Source: Saccharopolyspora gloriosae
GTDB lineage: Bacteria > Actinomycetota > Actinomycetes > Mycobacteriales > Pseudonocardiaceae
Direction of reading: 5' to 3'
NCBI RefSeq assembly: GCF_014203325.1
Contig: NZ_JACHIV010000001.1
Location: 3,287,501-3,351,500 of the forward strand
Length of the DNA stretch: 64,000 nt
The position numbers and the translations under genes are program-made. Within the stretch, counting starts at the first letter, position 1, and every line of letters begins with the position of its first letter. The notes under the pieces are model-generated. The model made no database searches. It was not told the origin of the DNA and was given only the letters and a program-made list of their open reading frames with translations. Below, piece after piece: positions 63,240-64,000 of this stretch.

Positions 63240-64000
63240 ATGTTGCCGCTGGACGACCGCACCGCGGAACGAATCGCCACCGTGATCGTGGACATGGGCG
63301 GACCGTACGAACGCAAGTCCTACGAGTTGGAACCGCTGCTGGCACGAGCGGGCTGGGTACCGGCGCCGGAGTACGACGGAACTCCGCGCGTGCGGTGGTT
63401 GGCCGAGCAGCTCATCGAGCATCGCGATGACCACGCCCGCATCGAGCGTCTGCTGTGCCGGGTCTGCGATCCCATCGAGTACGACGACGGCGCTGAGGTC
63501 GCCGAAGAGTTCCGCACGATACTCAACGAGAAGCTGATGGCAGAACGCCTCATCATCTCGCTCGTCGGTGGTCGTCCAGTGTTGGGCGAGATCGGGTCGG
63601 ACGGCTCAGCCCAGTTCACCGCCCCCGACGACCTAGACGAACGCATCAGCGGCTTGATCGTGGATACGTTCGCCGCCGACCTGCTCGTGCGCAGGCTCTC
63701 GGAGGCGCGAATCTGCGCGAGCCACGGCGCGCACACGATGGCCGTGATCGGCATCGGGAGTTTGGTCGAGGGCTTGCTCTACTCGGTTCTCGTCGAGCGG
63801 GATCCGAAGATCCGCGAGTGCGGCTTCACCAACGAGAAGGGCAAGGAAGTGTCTCCCCATCAGGTCGGTCTGGCGATGCTGATCAGCCTGGCGCACGACA
63901 ACGGGTGGATCCAGTTCGACGCGCGCGCCTTCATGGATCGCGTGCGGGAGTTCCGGAACTTCATCCATCCGAGGTTGGAGATGGAGAAGCAGTCCCGGTT
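63240..64000 (+). CDS. HEPN-like protein, partial
   Basis: The first 253 residues; the rest is off the right edge. ATG 63240 comes one base after the helicase stop, so the pair is co-translated. The N-terminal part has RWLAEQLIEHRDDHARIERLLCR; the C-terminal visible part has helices followed by VREFRNFIHPR, a plausible HEPN R-x6-H (Arg236...His243) signature. HEPN domains are often RNases in defence and toxin systems. The domain call is by motif only. Confidence 0.7.
   Translation, partial: MLPLDDRTAERIATVIVDMGGPYERKSYELEPLLARAGWVPAPEYDGTPRVRWLAEQLIEHRDDHARIERLLCRVCDPIEYDDGAEVAEEFRTILNEKLMAERLIISLVGGRPVLGEIGSDGSAQFTAPDDLDERISGLIVDTFAADLLVRRLSEARICASHGAHTMAVIGIGSLVEGLLYSVLVERDPKIRECGFTNEKGKEVSPHQVGLAMLISLAHDNGWIQFDARAFMDRVREFRNFIHPRLEMEKQSR

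Overview
The window is very G+C-rich, densely packed actinomycete DNA: many GTG/TTG starts, strong GGAGG-type ribosome sites, chains of ATGA/TGATG stop-start overlaps, rbpA, a split lnt/ppm1 pair, SARP/STAND regulators and HxlR regulators. Together these suggest a Pseudonocardiaceae-like chromosome (Saccharopolyspora or a relative; the genus is inferred). No rRNA, tRNA or CRISPR array was recognised.

Region 1 (1-15173) looks like an uncharacterised specialised-metabolite cluster read outward from a shared 375-bp control region (3764-4138). The left arm carries a Gfo/Idh/MocA dehydrogenase, a sugar isomerase/epimerase, an M20 hydrolase and a Ldh-type dehydrogenase that runs off the edge. The right arm carries two different DegT-type aminotransferases, a UbiA prenyltransferase, an FAD oxidoreductase, an acyl-CoA ligase, a methyltransferase, a two-domain CoA transferase, a second ligase and an AhpD-like protein. 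Nearly all junctions overlap, so each arm should be co-expressed. The enzyme set implies amination of a polyol or sugar-like precursor, prenylation, oxidation and CoA-activated acyl tailoring; the product cannot be named.

Region 2 (15199-30328) is mixed. It holds a class III nucleotide cyclase-like gene beside a Crp-type cyclic-nucleotide regulator, a GH114-like lipoprotein, an MFS transporter, an orphan type II polyketide set (aromatase, ACP, CLF, KS-alpha), a methyltransferase, two truncated AfsR/SARP-STAND relics, an SDR and an epoxide-hydrolase-like enzyme.

Region 3 (30562-42395) is mostly chromosomal housekeeping: a Ser/Thr kinase, a LapA-like membrane protein, Lnt, Ppm1, a block of palindromic repeats, RbpA, a UMF1 transporter, GDPD, a universal stress protein and an LLM/SRPBCC operon.

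Region 4 (42395-58495) is accessory. It contains an HxlR regulator, a perfect 7-bp tandem array of about 25 copies in front of a GT-B-like gene, a STAND/TPR protein, a decayed duplicate of the HxlR gene, a LysR/PrpF/MatC carboxylate-use unit, a secreted DUF6801-like protein, an RsbW-like ATPase, an XRE/TPR regulator with divergent GT9-like gene, a tandem-HxlR regulator and an EspR-like protein.

Region 5 (59195-64000) is a two-gene operon with the look of a defence system: a very large SF1 helicase fused to a Vsr/DUF559-like nuclease domain, followed one base later by a HEPN-like gene that leaves the window.
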